In this document: positions 8,412 to 17,292 of the stretch, one piece after another
How positions within the stretch are numbered: position 1 is the first letter of the stretch
Layout of the letters: every line of letters begins with the position of its first letter
NCBI GenBank assembly: GCA_947500525.1
Contig: CANMSH010000001.1
Span: 372,001-436,000, forward strand
Reading direction: 5' to 3'
From: an uncultured Flavobacteriaceae bacterium
Lineage (GTDB): Bacteria > Bacteroidota > Bacteroidia > Flavobacteriales > Flavobacteriaceae
Length of the DNA: 64,000 nt
Program-made: the position numbers and the translations under genes
Notes under the pieces: generated by a model
Database searches by the model: none
The model's input: only the letters and a program-made list of their open reading frames with translations
What the model was told of the DNA's origin: nothing

Positions 8412-9341
8412 GTGAAACTGAGTTCCTACATAAGCGATTTATTATACCGTTACGAATGTGTTATCATTCCTGATTTTGGCGGATTCGTTACGAATACCAA
8501 ATCGGCTCGAATAGGTACAAATGCTAAGGAATTTTATCCACCTTCAAAAGTATTGACCTTCAACAATCATTTGAAAAACAATGATGGGTTATTGGCAAAT
8601 TATATTGCTTCAGTAGATAAAATGCCTTTTAAAACTGCGATGAATTTTATTCATTTTGAAGTTCAGGAGTGGTTAGAAAAATTACAACATGAAGATATTA
8701 CTTTAGAGAATGTTGGTAAATTAAGTTTAGAAGGTGACAATATTATTTTTGAGCCTGAGAAAAACATCAATTATCTAACCGAATCTTTTGGGCTTTCTTC
8801 TTTTGTTTCTCCAGAGATAAAGCGTGAAACCTATATCAAAGAAGTTGAAAAGCTTGATGAAAAAGCTCCTATTCTAGTTTCACAAAAAAGTAAAGAAGCT
8901 CCCAATTATCTCAAGTATGCTGCTGTTTTTGCAATAGGGTTATCAATTTTAGGTCTGGCTGGAAATCAATTCTACAAAGATTATCAAAACAGACAGCAGT
9001 TAAAAGTAGAATCTCAACAATTAGATCGTCAAAATAAATTAATTCAAGAAGCCACCTTTATTGTAAGTGATCCACTACCATCGATTACTTTGAATGCTAA
9101 AAGAGCTACAAAGCCTTATCATGTAATTGCTGGCGCGTTTCGTTTTCCTGAAAACGCAGAAAGAAAAGTGAGACAATTAAAGGAACTAGGTTTTAATGCA
9201 AGAATACTTGGAGTCAACCAATGGGGTTTGACACAGGTCTCCTTTGATAGTTATGATACGAACCAAGAAGCAAGAGAAGGCCTAGTAGTTATCCGCCAAA
9301 CAATCTCAGAAGAAGCTTGGTTATTGATTCAAGATCTTTAA
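8412..9341 (+). CDS. membrane-anchored HU-CCDC81 / SPOR domain protein
   Basis: The 309-residue product has three parts. Residues 1-130 match the HU-like CCDC81 layout of Bacteroidota (SSYISDLLYRYECVIIPDFGGFV..., then a second HU-like half with a GKL turn). A membrane segment lies at about 168-187. Residues 230-309 form a SPOR domain (YHVIAGAFRFPENAERKVRQL...), which binds denuded peptidoglycan strands at division sites. The start is GTG, placed 6 nt after a promoter element. The topology puts an HU-like domain in the cytoplasm and SPOR in the periplasm. A role linking cytoplasm to septal wall is inference. Confidence 0.88.
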   Translation: MKLSSYISDLLYRYECVIIPDFGGFVTNTKSARIGTNAKEFYPPSKVLTFNNHLKNNDGLLANYIASVDKMPFKTAMNFIHFEVQEWLEKLQHEDITLENVGKLSLEGDNIIFEPEKNINYLTESFGLSSFVSPEIKRETYIKEVEKLDEKAPILVSQKSKEAPNYLKYAAVFAIGLSILGLAGNQFYKDYQNRQQLKVESQQLDRQNKLIQEATFIVSDPLPSITLNAKRATKPYHVIAGAFRFPENAERKVRQLKELGFNARILGVNQWGLTQVSFDSYDTNQEAREGLVVIRQTISEEAWLLIQDL

Positions 9342-9386
9342 CATTCTTTCCTCTTTATTTATTAGATTTCTCCTAAGGATTTAGCG

Positions 9387-9394
9387 TATATTTG
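9387..9394 (+). promoter_or_regulatory. -7 element for the thioesterase gene
   Basis: TATATTTG followed by CC matches TAnnTTTG, 55 nt before the ATG at 9450. No convincing -33 TTG is visible upstream. Confidence 0.5.
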
Positions 9395-9449
9395 CCAAAA
9401 ATTTTAAAGTCGCATTTGATATTCCGCGAAAGCGTAAAAAAATATTTTT

Positions 9450-9962
9450 ATGGAAGCAAAAACTCCGAAAGAATCACTTACGATATTGACAGATATGGTG
9501 CTGCCGGCCGAAACGAATGCTTTAAGTAATTTGTTTGGAGGTGAATTATTAGCCCGTATGGATAGAGCTTGCAGTATTGCCGCTCAAAGACATTCTAAAC
9601 GTATTGTAGTGACAGTATCTGTAAATCATGTTGCTTTTAATAAAGCTGTTCCTGTTGGTAGCGTTGTAATTTTGGAAGCGAAGGTATCAAGAGCATTCTC
9701 TTCATCGATGGAAATATATGTTGATGTTTGGACGGAAGATAGAGAAAGTGGACAAAAGACCAAAGTAAACGAGGGAATCTATACGTTTGTTGCGGTTGAT
9801 AGAACTGGTACACCGGTTAAAGTTCCGCCAATTACTCCTGAAACAGACTTAGAAAAAGAACGGTTTGAAGGTGCCTTGCGACGTAAACAATTAAGTTTGG
9901 TACTATCTGGTCGAATGAAATCTAGTGAAGCAACTGAATTAAAAGCGCTATTTACTAGCTAA
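9450..9962 (+). CDS. acyl-CoA thioesterase, hotdog fold (YciA/BACH-like)
   Basis: The 170-residue protein is a single hotdog domain. The N-terminal NALSNLFGGELLARMDRACSIAAQRH segment carries the catalytic-helix pattern of YciA/cytosolic acyl-CoA hydrolases, with the acidic residue in the long helix, and VSVNHVAFNKAVPVGSVV follows as in that family. It hydrolyses acyl-CoA to free acid and CoA in the cytoplasm; chain length preference is unknown. Its 3' end overlaps the convergent EnvC-like gene by 15 bp. Confidence 0.9.
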   Translation: MEAKTPKESLTILTDMVLPAETNALSNLFGGELLARMDRACSIAAQRHSKRIVVTVSVNHVAFNKAVPVGSVVILEAKVSRAFSSSMEIYVDVWTEDRESGQKTKVNEGIYTFVAVDRTGTPVKVPPITPETDLEKERFEGALRRKQLSLVLSGRMKSSEATELKALFTS

Positions 9963-11216
9963 AGTCAACGCTCTAGCTTTACTTATCCAAGACTCTGGGT
10001 TTTGCAAAGTTGTATTCTTAAACAAACTGAACGCTAATATTGTTTTACCCGTAATTGCATCAGTATGGATGGTTCCTATTTCTTGCTTAGTAGCAATATT
10101 TTGACCTCTCTTAACAAAAACATTATCGAGATTTTTATATGCCGAAATGTAATTACCATGCTGAATCAAAACCATCTTTTTTCTACCCGGTTGTAATTGA
10201 ATAGAGAGTACTTTTCCTTTAAAAATTGATCGTGCTTTCGCCTCTCTTTCAGTTGCCAGTTGAATTCCATTACTTTGAATCGTTATCCCAGCTAGGGTTG
10301 GATGTTTTTGTTTACCATATTTTCGAACTACAATCCCTTTTTCAGTTGGCCATGGTAATCTTCCTTTATTCGCCACAAAGGTCGAAGCCACTAATTTTTC
10401 CTCAGGTGTCATAGCAATACCAGAAGAATTACTGTTTGCCTTTTTATTTGAGCGTGCAATCTCTTCAGCAATAAGACGCTCAATTTGTTTATTCAATTTA
10501 TTTTCTTGGCTTTGTATTCGTTTTACCTCAGCAATATATTTGCTTTCTTTCTTTTTTACTTTTTCGACTAATTTAACCTGCGAATTTTTCTCATTCTTTA
10601 CACTATCTTGTTCTTTAGTGTACAACGCCAATAAGAGTACTTTTTCTTCCTGTTTTACAATCAAAGAATCGTTGAACGCTGCTAATTTTTCATATTCGAT
10701 TTTGATTTTTTTTCCTTGCAATTTTCGATACGCATTGTATTGTTTCATGTATTGAATACGCTTGTAAGCTTGAGAAAAGCTCTCTGACGACAACAAAAAC
10801 ATTAAGGTACTTTGCTTACTTTTACTTTTATATGACTGCACGATCATATCAGCATATTCACTTTTCAGTTTGGTAAGAGATGTTTCTAAAGAATCTATTT
10901 CTTGTTGATTCAATTCAATTTCTTCTGATAGTTCTTTCTCTTCTTGATCTATGGTTCGAATGAGTCTAGATCGAATCGCAATACGCTTATTCAAATCTCC
11001 CAATTCAGAAAGTAAGGCTTCTTCTTGTTGCTTCGATTTAAACAATAAAGTGTTTATTTGTTTAATCTCTTTTTGAAGTTGCTCACGTTTTTTTTGAAGT
11101 TGTTTTTTTGTTTGTGCTACCGACGAAAATGATACTGATAAACACAACAGTATAAAGAAGATAAAATGTAACTTCTTAAACATAAAATTATTCCTTTTAC
11201 AGGCTAAAGTAATCAT
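9948..11216 (-). CDS. EnvC-like murein hydrolase activator with degenerate LytM (M23) domain
   Basis: The protein has a signal peptide, a long coiled coil (about residues 35-250) and a C-terminal LytM domain (about 290-422). All four positions that bind zinc or catalyse in active M23 enzymes look replaced: TIQSNGIQL for HxxxD, AYKNL for the YxHL histidine, and LAFSLF for HxH. This fits EnvC/NlpD factors, which activate cell-wall amidases rather than cut peptidoglycan. The ATG at 11216 overlaps the upstream stop (ATGA). A second ATG at 11183 gives a cleaner signal peptide and may be the real start. Confidence 0.9.
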   Translation of the reverse strand: MITLACKRNNFMFKKLHFIFFILLCLSVSFSSVAQTKKQLQKKREQLQKEIKQINTLLFKSKQQEEALLSELGDLNKRIAIRSRLIRTIDQEEKELSEEIELNQQEIDSLETSLTKLKSEYADMIVQSYKSKSKQSTLMFLLSSESFSQAYKRIQYMKQYNAYRKLQGKKIKIEYEKLAAFNDSLIVKQEEKVLLLALYTKEQDSVKNEKNSQVKLVEKVKKKESKYIAEVKRIQSQENKLNKQIERLIAEEIARSNKKANSNSSGIAMTPEEKLVASTFVANKGRLPWPTEKGIVVRKYGKQKHPTLAGITIQSNGIQLATEREAKARSIFKGKVLSIQLQPGRKKMVLIQHGNYISAYKNLDNVFVKRGQNIATKQEIGTIHTDAITGKTILAFSLFKNTTLQNPESWISKARALTLASK

Positions 11217-11986
11217 TTTAAAACAATTTCTTTATACCCATTAGGAATTGCAAAAGGAAACGTAACCGCTTTATTAAACTGAATTGTACGATAATCGACG
11301 TCTACCGTTGTTGTATATTTTCCGTCGAGTGCGGTGATCAATACTTTTTTAGGAAACATTTCTCCATCAATCTTTTCATAGTCATTATAACCTATAGTCA
11401 ACGTTTTACCTTCTTGTTGTATTTCTTGTTTGTTTACCTTAAAATGTGCTCCGCTTATAGAAAACAAGATATCAAACAAATCATTTGCTTTTTTTGGTAC
11501 TAAATCAAACGTATTTTCCTTTTGAGTTGCTTGATATTTTTCATCTTTTAAATTAAGTATGGCTTGTCCCAATAACAGGTTCTGAACCTTTTCAAAATCT
11601 AAATCTGTTCCTAGCCAATTACTCAATAATCTAAAATCACCTTCAAAGTAAGTTTTATTAATTTTTTCATAATAACTCACTTTATCCATAGTAATTAAAG
11701 CCTTTCCAATGGGAAATCCCAGTTTAGAGAGACTTACCCAAATCGTATTATCTTTTTTTAATCGCAACGATGCAGTCACACTTGGTAAATTACTTTTACC
11801 TCTATATTTTACCCTTAATTTCGCAACAAGTGTTTCTTTGTCGAAATCATTTGCGTAATGATTTTTGATGATTTTATTCACTGACATATTTCTTACAGTT
11901 GAATTACCGGTCGCTTTTTTTGTTTTACATGAGGTTACAACGAGCAAAATAACTATTAAAAAATATATGTATCTATTGAGCATCAT
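11213..11986 (-). CDS. DUF4292 family lipoprotein
   Basis: This is a 257-residue lipoprotein with lipobox VVTSC (cysteine at about 20) and a beta-rich body. Segments such as VSLSKLGFPIGKALITMDKVSYYEKINKTYFEGDF match the DUF4292 family of Bacteroidota, which resembles LolA/LolB-type lipid-binding folds. It is probably attached to the outer membrane's inner face. The gene lies in an operon behind a TPR protein, and its stop overlaps the EnvC-like gene by 4 bp, which points to an envelope role. The function is not established. Confidence 0.85.
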   Translation of the reverse strand: MMLNRYIYFLIVILLVVTSCKTKKATGNSTVRNMSVNKIIKNHYANDFDKETLVAKLRVKYRGKSNLPSVTASLRLKKDNTIWVSLSKLGFPIGKALITMDKVSYYEKINKTYFEGDFRLLSNWLGTDLDFEKVQNLLLGQAILNLKDEKYQATQKENTFDLVPKKANDLFDILFSISGAHFKVNKQEIQQEGKTLTIGYNDYEKIDGEMFPKKVLITALDGKYTTTVDVDYRTIQFNKAVTFPFAIPNGYKEIVLK

Positions 11987-12994
11987 TTATTGTGGTGTTT
12001 TTTTTCGTGTTTCTATTGCTAAGTTATAGTACTTTGAGGCTTCTGTATTCTTTCCTAACCCTTTATAACCTAGACTAAGTTCTTCATAAAAATTTGCTTC
12101 AGTTTTGTAATCATCTACAACATAATCTATACCATTTTGTAGCGCAATAATTGCATTTGCATATTTTTTCAATTTATTCAGAGCCTTTGCGTGCATTAAA
12201 TACACCAACGGTTGTGACGGAAATAGTTCTATAGCTTCCTTACTTTCAATCTCTAAATCAATATAGTTCTTACTGCGATATTCTTTGGTTAAAATTTCGT
12301 TAAGTATATTGAATTTCTTGTTTTTCGCATAATTCCTCTTTAATTCTTCTAATGATTGTTCATTTATAGGTTTCGCTTTACTTATTGTACTTTTAGAATT
12401 ACTGCGAGGAATTAAAGATTGTTTAAACTGCATTAAATTATCTGATAGCAGTCCTTTTCTCTCCAAATCAATTAGCAGATTTCTTGCATCTTCAATTTGA
12501 TTATTTCTAATATATAATATAACCAGGTCTTCTTGACGAAGTGGTTTTTTGGTAATTATTTTCTGCTGTATTTTTAAGGCCTCCTTAAAATCTTTTTGAG
12601 TAACATACATATCTTTCATATGTGTCAATAAAAAGAGATTTTCGGGTTCTTTTTCTAAAGCCTTTTGACCATATGCAATCGCTTCAAAATACTTTTCTAA
12701 AGCATAATAGTTCTTTGATAGTTCAAAATTAACAGCCGCATCATCTGGTCTTAAATGCTCACATTTTTCAAGAGCACTAATCGCTTTGTCATAATTTTCA
12801 ATTGCCTTTTCACGGAGAGCCTCAAAAAAGAACTTTTCAAAATTGAGATTCTTTTGCTCTTCTTGAAGAGCTTTCATATTCTTTTGAACAGCATACACCT
12901 GAATTAACGAATCATTTTGTGCAATAGAATCGTTTTGAGCAATTCCACTAAAGGAAATCCACAAAACCACAAAATATACGATTCGCTCTTTCAT
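11987..12994 (-). CDS. periplasmic tetratricopeptide repeat protein
   Basis: The 335-residue protein begins with a signal peptide (cut after GIAQ) and carries TPR units, clearest at about 60-165 (NYDKAISALEKCEHLRPDDAAVNFELSKNYYALEKYFEAIAYGQKALEKEP) and again near the C-terminus. TPRs scaffold protein complexes. It ends directly where the DUF4292 gene begins and starts 2 bp after the nucleotidyltransferase gene, so it belongs to the same operon. NDSIAQNDSL shows a small internal repeat right after the signal peptide. Confidence 0.88.
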   Translation of the reverse strand: MKERIVYFVVLWISFSGIAQNDSIAQNDSLIQVYAVQKNMKALQEEQKNLNFEKFFFEALREKAIENYDKAISALEKCEHLRPDDAAVNFELSKNYYALEKYFEAIAYGQKALEKEPENLFLLTHMKDMYVTQKDFKEALKIQQKIITKKPLRQEDLVILYIRNNQIEDARNLLIDLERKGLLSDNLMQFKQSLIPRSNSKSTISKAKPINEQSLEELKRNYAKNKKFNILNEILTKEYRSKNYIDLEIESKEAIELFPSQPLVYLMHAKALNKLKKYANAIIALQNGIDYVVDDYKTEANFYEELSLGYKGLGKNTEASKYYNLAIETRKKTPQ

Positions 12995-12996
12995 TT

Positions 12997-14004
12997 CTAA
13001 ATTAATTTAGAATAATCTCCTATACTAATTGAGGTAAACTCTCCATTATATTCAACATTGTTACCAATCATTGCATTATCCAAATTGGCATTTATAATAC
13101 TCGAATTGGTTTGAATAAGAGAGTTTTTAATTGTTGAGTCTTTCACAACAGTGTTTTCTCCTAAAGAAACATTAGGGCCAACTGTTGTATTAATGAGTTT
13201 CACATTTTCACCGATATAGCAAGGCTCTATAATATTAGAATTCTCTAACACTACTGTTTGAGCCACTAAGTTTTGACCTTCTTCATGCGCAAATTGCAAC
13301 ACTTTTCCGTTCGTTTCAACTGTAATTTCCTTATTACCGCAATCCATCCATTCGTCGACCTTTCCTGGCACGAATTGAGCACCTTTTTGTTTCATATTCT
13401 CCAGAACATTGGTTAACTGGTATTCTCCTTTTTCTTTAATATCGTTGTCTAGTAAATATTCAATCTCTTTTCGTACAGCTTCTCCGTCTTTAAAATAGTA
13501 AATTCCGATAATAGCTAGATCAGAAACAAACGCTGTTGGTTTTTCAACAAAATCAGTAATAATTCCGTCATTCATCTTTATCACACCATACGCACTTGGG
13601 TTTTCTACTTGCTTCACCCAAATTGCTCCGTCGGCTTCTGAATTTAATGTAAAGTCTGCCTTAAATAAAGTGTCTGCAAAAGCTACAACACATGGGCCGC
13701 TCAAAGATTCTTTCGCGCAGTAAATAGCATGTGCTGTACCTAACGCCGTTTCTTGAACTGTAACGACACCTTTTGCTCCCAAGTTTTTTGCAATATTGAG
13801 TAATTTTTCTTCAGTGTTTTTTGGAAACGTTGGACCAATAACAAAAGCAATTTCTTCAACATCTTGATTCAACACTTTTACAATGTCTTCTACTAAGCGC
13901 TGAACAATTGGTTTTCCGGCAATTAATGTTAGCGGCTTCGGAATTGTTAATGTGTGAGGTCTTAAACGCGAGCCAATGCCCGCCATGGGAACGATAATTT
14001 TCAT
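12997..14004 (-). CDS. sugar-phosphate nucleotidyltransferase with left-handed beta-helix tail
   Basis: Residues 1-230 form a nucleotidyltransferase domain with the signature MAGIGSRLRPHTLTIPKPL and a WMDCGNKE metal/nucleotide site. Residues 240-335 show hexapeptide-like turns (NSNIIEPCYIGENVKL, GPNVSLGENTVVKDSTI), a left-handed beta helix. Such enzymes activate hexose-1-phosphate (dTDP- or UDP-glucose type) for surface polysaccharides. A partner acyl- or acetyltransferase activity in the tail is not evident. It is first in the operon leading to the TPR, DUF4292 and EnvC-like genes. Confidence 0.88.
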   Translation of the reverse strand: MKIIVPMAGIGSRLRPHTLTIPKPLTLIAGKPIVQRLVEDIVKVLNQDVEEIAFVIGPTFPKNTEEKLLNIAKNLGAKGVVTVQETALGTAHAIYCAKESLSGPCVVAFADTLFKADFTLNSEADGAIWVKQVENPSAYGVIKMNDGIITDFVEKPTAFVSDLAIIGIYYFKDGEAVRKEIEYLLDNDIKEKGEYQLTNVLENMKQKGAQFVPGKVDEWMDCGNKEITVETNGKVLQFAHEEGQNLVAQTVVLENSNIIEPCYIGENVKLINTTVGPNVSLGENTVVKDSTIKNSLIQTNSSIINANLDNAMIGNNVEYNGEFTSISIGDYSKLI

Positions 14005-14109
14005 TTAATTCAATTTTTAATTTATGGAAAATAAGAAATATATTTTATAAGATTTAACTACAAAATATACTCTTCACCATTATACATTTTTCTTTTTCAT
14101 TTTAAAACG

Positions 14110-14117
14110 CAAATATA
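14110..14117 (-). promoter_or_regulatory. -7 element for the nucleotidyltransferase-to-EnvC operon
   Basis: The reverse strand reads TATATTTG, an exact TAnnTTTG match, about 105 nt upstream of the start at 14004. No -33 TTG is seen at the normal spacing. Confidence 0.5.
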
Positions 14118-14221
14118 GGTAAAATAGTACCCGTAAAATAAATCACACTCTTTCGAGGGTTCTTGCTATTTACGTTGTAATAATTAGTAATTTTAAACGT
14201 CAAAGGTTAAAAACTATTATT

Positions 14222-15109
14222 ATGGTCTACAAGAAACTTTTCTTCCTATTATTATTTGTATCATCTTCAAGTATGATTTTTGCTCAAAATAGACAAGAAG
14301 TAAAAATAAAGACAGAAAAATTATCTGATCATGTGTACATGCTAACTGGTCAAGGTGGAAATATTGGTGTATCCATAGGCGATGATGGTGTTTTTATGAT
14401 TGATGACCAATTTGCACCACTTTCTGCAAAAATTATTGCTGCGATTCGAACATTGAGTGATAAACCAATTAAGTTTCTCGTAAATACGCATTGGCATGGA
14501 GACCATACTGGCGGCAATGTGAATTTTCACAAAGAAGGAGCAACCATTGTAGCGCATGATAATGTGCGAAAAAGACTGAAAGAAACACCAAAACGAGATC
14601 AAACGATGCGCGCTAAGGAAGCATTTCCGGTTATTACTTTCAATGATAAAATGAGTGTACACATGAATGGCGAAAAAGTTGCTATTTTTCATATAGAAAA
14701 TGCGCATACAGATGGAGACGCCTTATTATACTTTGCGAACAGCAATGTTCTACACACTGGTGATACTTATTTTAAAGGAAGGTATCCGTACATTGACCTC
14801 AATTCTGGAGGAAGTATTAATGGATATATTAACGCCGTCAAAGCCGGTTTGTTGGTTATTGATGAAGAAACAAAAATCATTCCAGGTCACGGAAGTGTTG
14901 CCAATAAAGCTGACTATGAAACTTTCTTAAAAATGCTTGAACAAATTAAGTTGAATGTTGAAAAAGCTATTTCGGCAAACAAAACCGAAGAAGAAGTGGC
15001 TAAAATGGAAAGTATTACCAAAAAATATGACGATTTGGGTTATGGGAGTGGTTTTATTAATAGCGCACGTTTCCGAACAACCTTGTATAAAAGTTTACGC
15101 AAAAAGTAA
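14222..15109 (+). CDS. exported MBL-fold metallo-hydrolase
   Basis: The 295-residue protein has a signal peptide (cut after IFAQ near residue 22) and a full set of metallo-beta-lactamase-fold ligands: H90-W-H92-G-D94-H95, H162 in AHTDGDA, D181 in HTGD and H223 in IPGHG. The aspartate at the fourth position rather than cysteine is the hydrolase/glyoxalase II-type pattern, not that of B1 carbapenemases. It therefore looks like a periplasmic hydrolase of the SoxH/quinoprotein-relay type; the substrate is unknown. It is convergent with comEC, 2 bp apart. Confidence 0.87.
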   Translation: MVYKKLFFLLLFVSSSSMIFAQNRQEVKIKTEKLSDHVYMLTGQGGNIGVSIGDDGVFMIDDQFAPLSAKIIAAIRTLSDKPIKFLVNTHWHGDHTGGNVNFHKEGATIVAHDNVRKRLKETPKRDQTMRAKEAFPVITFNDKMSVHMNGEKVAIFHIENAHTDGDALLYFANSNVLHTGDTYFKGRYPYIDLNSGGSINGYINAVKAGLLVIDEETKIIPGHGSVANKADYETFLKMLEQIKLNVEKAISANKTEEEVAKMESITKKYDDLGYGSGFINSARFRTTLYKSLRKK

Positions 15110-15111
15110 AA

Positions 15112-17142
15112 CTACCATTTTTCAACATAAGCACCATCCTTGGCAGTATAATGAAATGCTGTATTTCTTTTTACACAAGTTTGAACCCAAAGTTTTGTGT
15201 AACTCGTATAGTTAGAGGCATCGGCAACAACAAGTGTTGGTTTTAGAACATCAATGAGCCTATCCAGGTTTATTTGAGGAGAATTTACCAAAAGAACTTT
15301 ACTCACTTTAAACGAGATTTTGTGGTAATTAAACGAACTATCTATCACTAAAAGGTTTTGGTTATTTACTTGATAAACCTCTGGAAAGTTATCATTATTA
15401 ATAATGGTTTTTATATTTCTACCTGTTTTATAATCACCCAAAATACTTGAAATATCTTTAGTTGTCGTTTTAGATACGACAAAGTTTTCTTGATTCTTTT
15501 CACCTATAATGGAGGCTCTATTTTTGTTAAAAACGATAAACTCATTTCCGGTCACTGATTGATATTTTTCATGTAAGAACACGAGTTGTAAAAGGATGAC
15601 TGATACGAGTGCATATTTTAAGCTGTTCATTGTTTTATTTTGTGCCCATCGAAATATAAAAATTACAGATAGATACGAGATAATTACCAAAAACATCGAA
15701 AACGAAATTTCTTGAAATATAAAGGCTTTTTGTTCGGCTATCCATGAAATAATGGTATTCATTGTTGCTATTATGCTTTTATAAAAACTCATCAAAAATG
15801 GTGGCATTAAATTCGTCAAAACCAAACCTATTATCACAATTCCTAATCCTAGTACAAACCCCAATACAGGAATGATCATAAGATTAGCTACGAAAAATAA
15901 CCCTGGAAATTGATGAAAATAATACAGACTTAGCGGTAATACTCCTATTTGGGCAGCTAAAGAAACAGAAAATAGCTGCCAGAAATAATCGAGTAATTTC
16001 CATTTCGGATTCCATCTATCATATATAATAGGCTGAATCCAAACAATAAAAAAGACTGCTAAATAACTCAATTGAAAACCTATTTCAAATGCGTAATAAG
16101 GATTAAATAATAACAATAAAAACATAGAAATAATCAAGTTCATGTAGATACTATTCTTTCTTCTAATTGCCAGTCCGATACTTACCGCAGTAAACATTGT
16201 TACCGCTCTTACTACTGAAGCAGACATTCCGGCGATAAACGCAAAAATCCAAAGTAACAATACAATTAAAATGAGCTGAATTATGCTACCGTTTTTGAAA
16301 CGCTTCAAGGGTTTGAATAGAAAGTTTAAAAACAGCATAATAATTCCTACATGTAACCCCGAGACTGCCAATATATGAAGGGCTCCTGCCTTAGAATAAT
16401 CTTGAATTAATTCTTTAGACATTTCTTGTCGTTGTCCTAATAAAAGCGCATTTACAAGGGCTAACTCATCTCCGCTTAAACTATGTTTTACTAACGCTTC
16501 ATTTATATTTCTTCGAAATGTCCCTGCCAACCCATGAAGCGTTCTTTTCTCAGCTTTTAGTGTTCTAAATTCATTATCATCAATAATTAACTGTCTATAA
16601 ATATGTTGTTTTTTTAAGTAATTTTTATAGTTAAACTGATATGGATTTTTAGGAGGTGCTATTTCTAAAAGTTCACTACTAATCACTAACGTATCATCTA
16701 TTTCAATCGGTCGTTTTACGTCATCCTTCTTTATATTCAATAGCAAACGTCCATGTGTTTTTATATTGTCGATTGTTGCAACTTGCGCTATATACTTGTG
16801 ATGATAAAGTGTCGGTTTCAATTCTGATGAAATCTTTAAAACAAGTTGAGCGGAACTCTTTTGAGATGCTAGCGTTGTAAAATGATTGGGTTTTTTCAAA
16901 TCATCATGAAAGCTCATCGATGCAAACCCAACGATAATAAATAAAACAAAAGCAGCAATATTGTATAAAAAGCTTGGTTTTTCACGCTTATGAATCCATA
17001 CATAAGAAATAACCAACAAAATAAATGAGCTACCCAAAATAATAAATAAGGTATCCAAAGAAACTCGTATATAAGACCCTGTTAAAATGCCAATTACAAG
17101 AGCCATTAACAGCTGAAGCGGTATATATTTTAACAATTGCAT
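15112..17142 (-). CDS. comEC: ComEC/Rec2 family DNA uptake channel
   Basis: The 676-residue polytopic membrane protein has the N-terminal DUF4131-type region (about 1-180), the Competence domain (about 215-480) with ALLLGQRQEMS and HILAVSGLHVGIIM signatures, and a C-terminal soluble part. ComEC passes single-stranded DNA through the inner membrane during natural transformation. The C-terminal part keeps the position of the beta-lactamase-like domain but has no HxHxDH metal site, so nuclease activity there seems absent. A CATTTA-GT-TAAATG palindrome (17140-17153) spans the start codon. Confidence 0.93.
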   Translation of the reverse strand: MQLLKYIPLQLLMALVIGILTGSYIRVSLDTLFIILGSSFILLVISYVWIHKREKPSFLYNIAAFVLFIIVGFASMSFHDDLKKPNHFTTLASQKSSAQLVLKISSELKPTLYHHKYIAQVATIDNIKTHGRLLLNIKKDDVKRPIEIDDTLVISSELLEIAPPKNPYQFNYKNYLKKQHIYRQLIIDDNEFRTLKAEKRTLHGLAGTFRRNINEALVKHSLSGDELALVNALLLGQRQEMSKELIQDYSKAGALHILAVSGLHVGIIMLFLNFLFKPLKRFKNGSIIQLILIVLLLWIFAFIAGMSASVVRAVTMFTAVSIGLAIRRKNSIYMNLIISMFLLLLFNPYYAFEIGFQLSYLAVFFIVWIQPIIYDRWNPKWKLLDYFWQLFSVSLAAQIGVLPLSLYYFHQFPGLFFVANLMIIPVLGFVLGLGIVIIGLVLTNLMPPFLMSFYKSIIATMNTIISWIAEQKAFIFQEISFSMFLVIISYLSVIFIFRWAQNKTMNSLKYALVSVILLQLVFLHEKYQSVTGNEFIVFNKNRASIIGEKNQENFVVSKTTTKDISSILGDYKTGRNIKTIINNDNFPEVYQVNNQNLLVIDSSFNYHKISFKVSKVLLVNSPQINLDRLIDVLKPTLVVADASNYTSYTKLWVQTCVKRNTAFHYTAKDGAYVEKW

Positions 17143-17260
17143 TTAGTTAAATGTACTAAAATTATAGTGTCTTTGATTTAAAATCATTCAAATTAACCGT
17201 TTATTGGTTAAAAAGCACCATTTGTTAAGAAAATACCTTAAAACGTTGTTTCAAAAAGAA

Positions 17261-17286
17261 TTGAATGTATTCTCCACCTATATTTG
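17261..17286 (+). promoter_or_regulatory. promoter for the candidate small RNA
   Basis: TTG at 17261-17263 is followed after 15 nt by TATATTTG at 17279-17286. The -7 element is an exact TAnnTTTG match. The spacing is shorter than the usual 17-23 nt, so the -33 part is uncertain. Confidence 0.45.
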
Positions 17287-17292
17287 AAGTAT

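Noticed and set aside
9429..9439. CCGCGAAAGCG short palindrome-like sequence before the thioesterase gene
   Set aside because: It is too short and imperfect to claim as an operator or uptake signal from one copy.
14222..15109. Metallo-beta-lactamase resistance gene
   Set aside because: The zinc ligand pattern with D181 in place of the cysteine is that of general MBL-fold hydrolases; no resistance role can be claimed.
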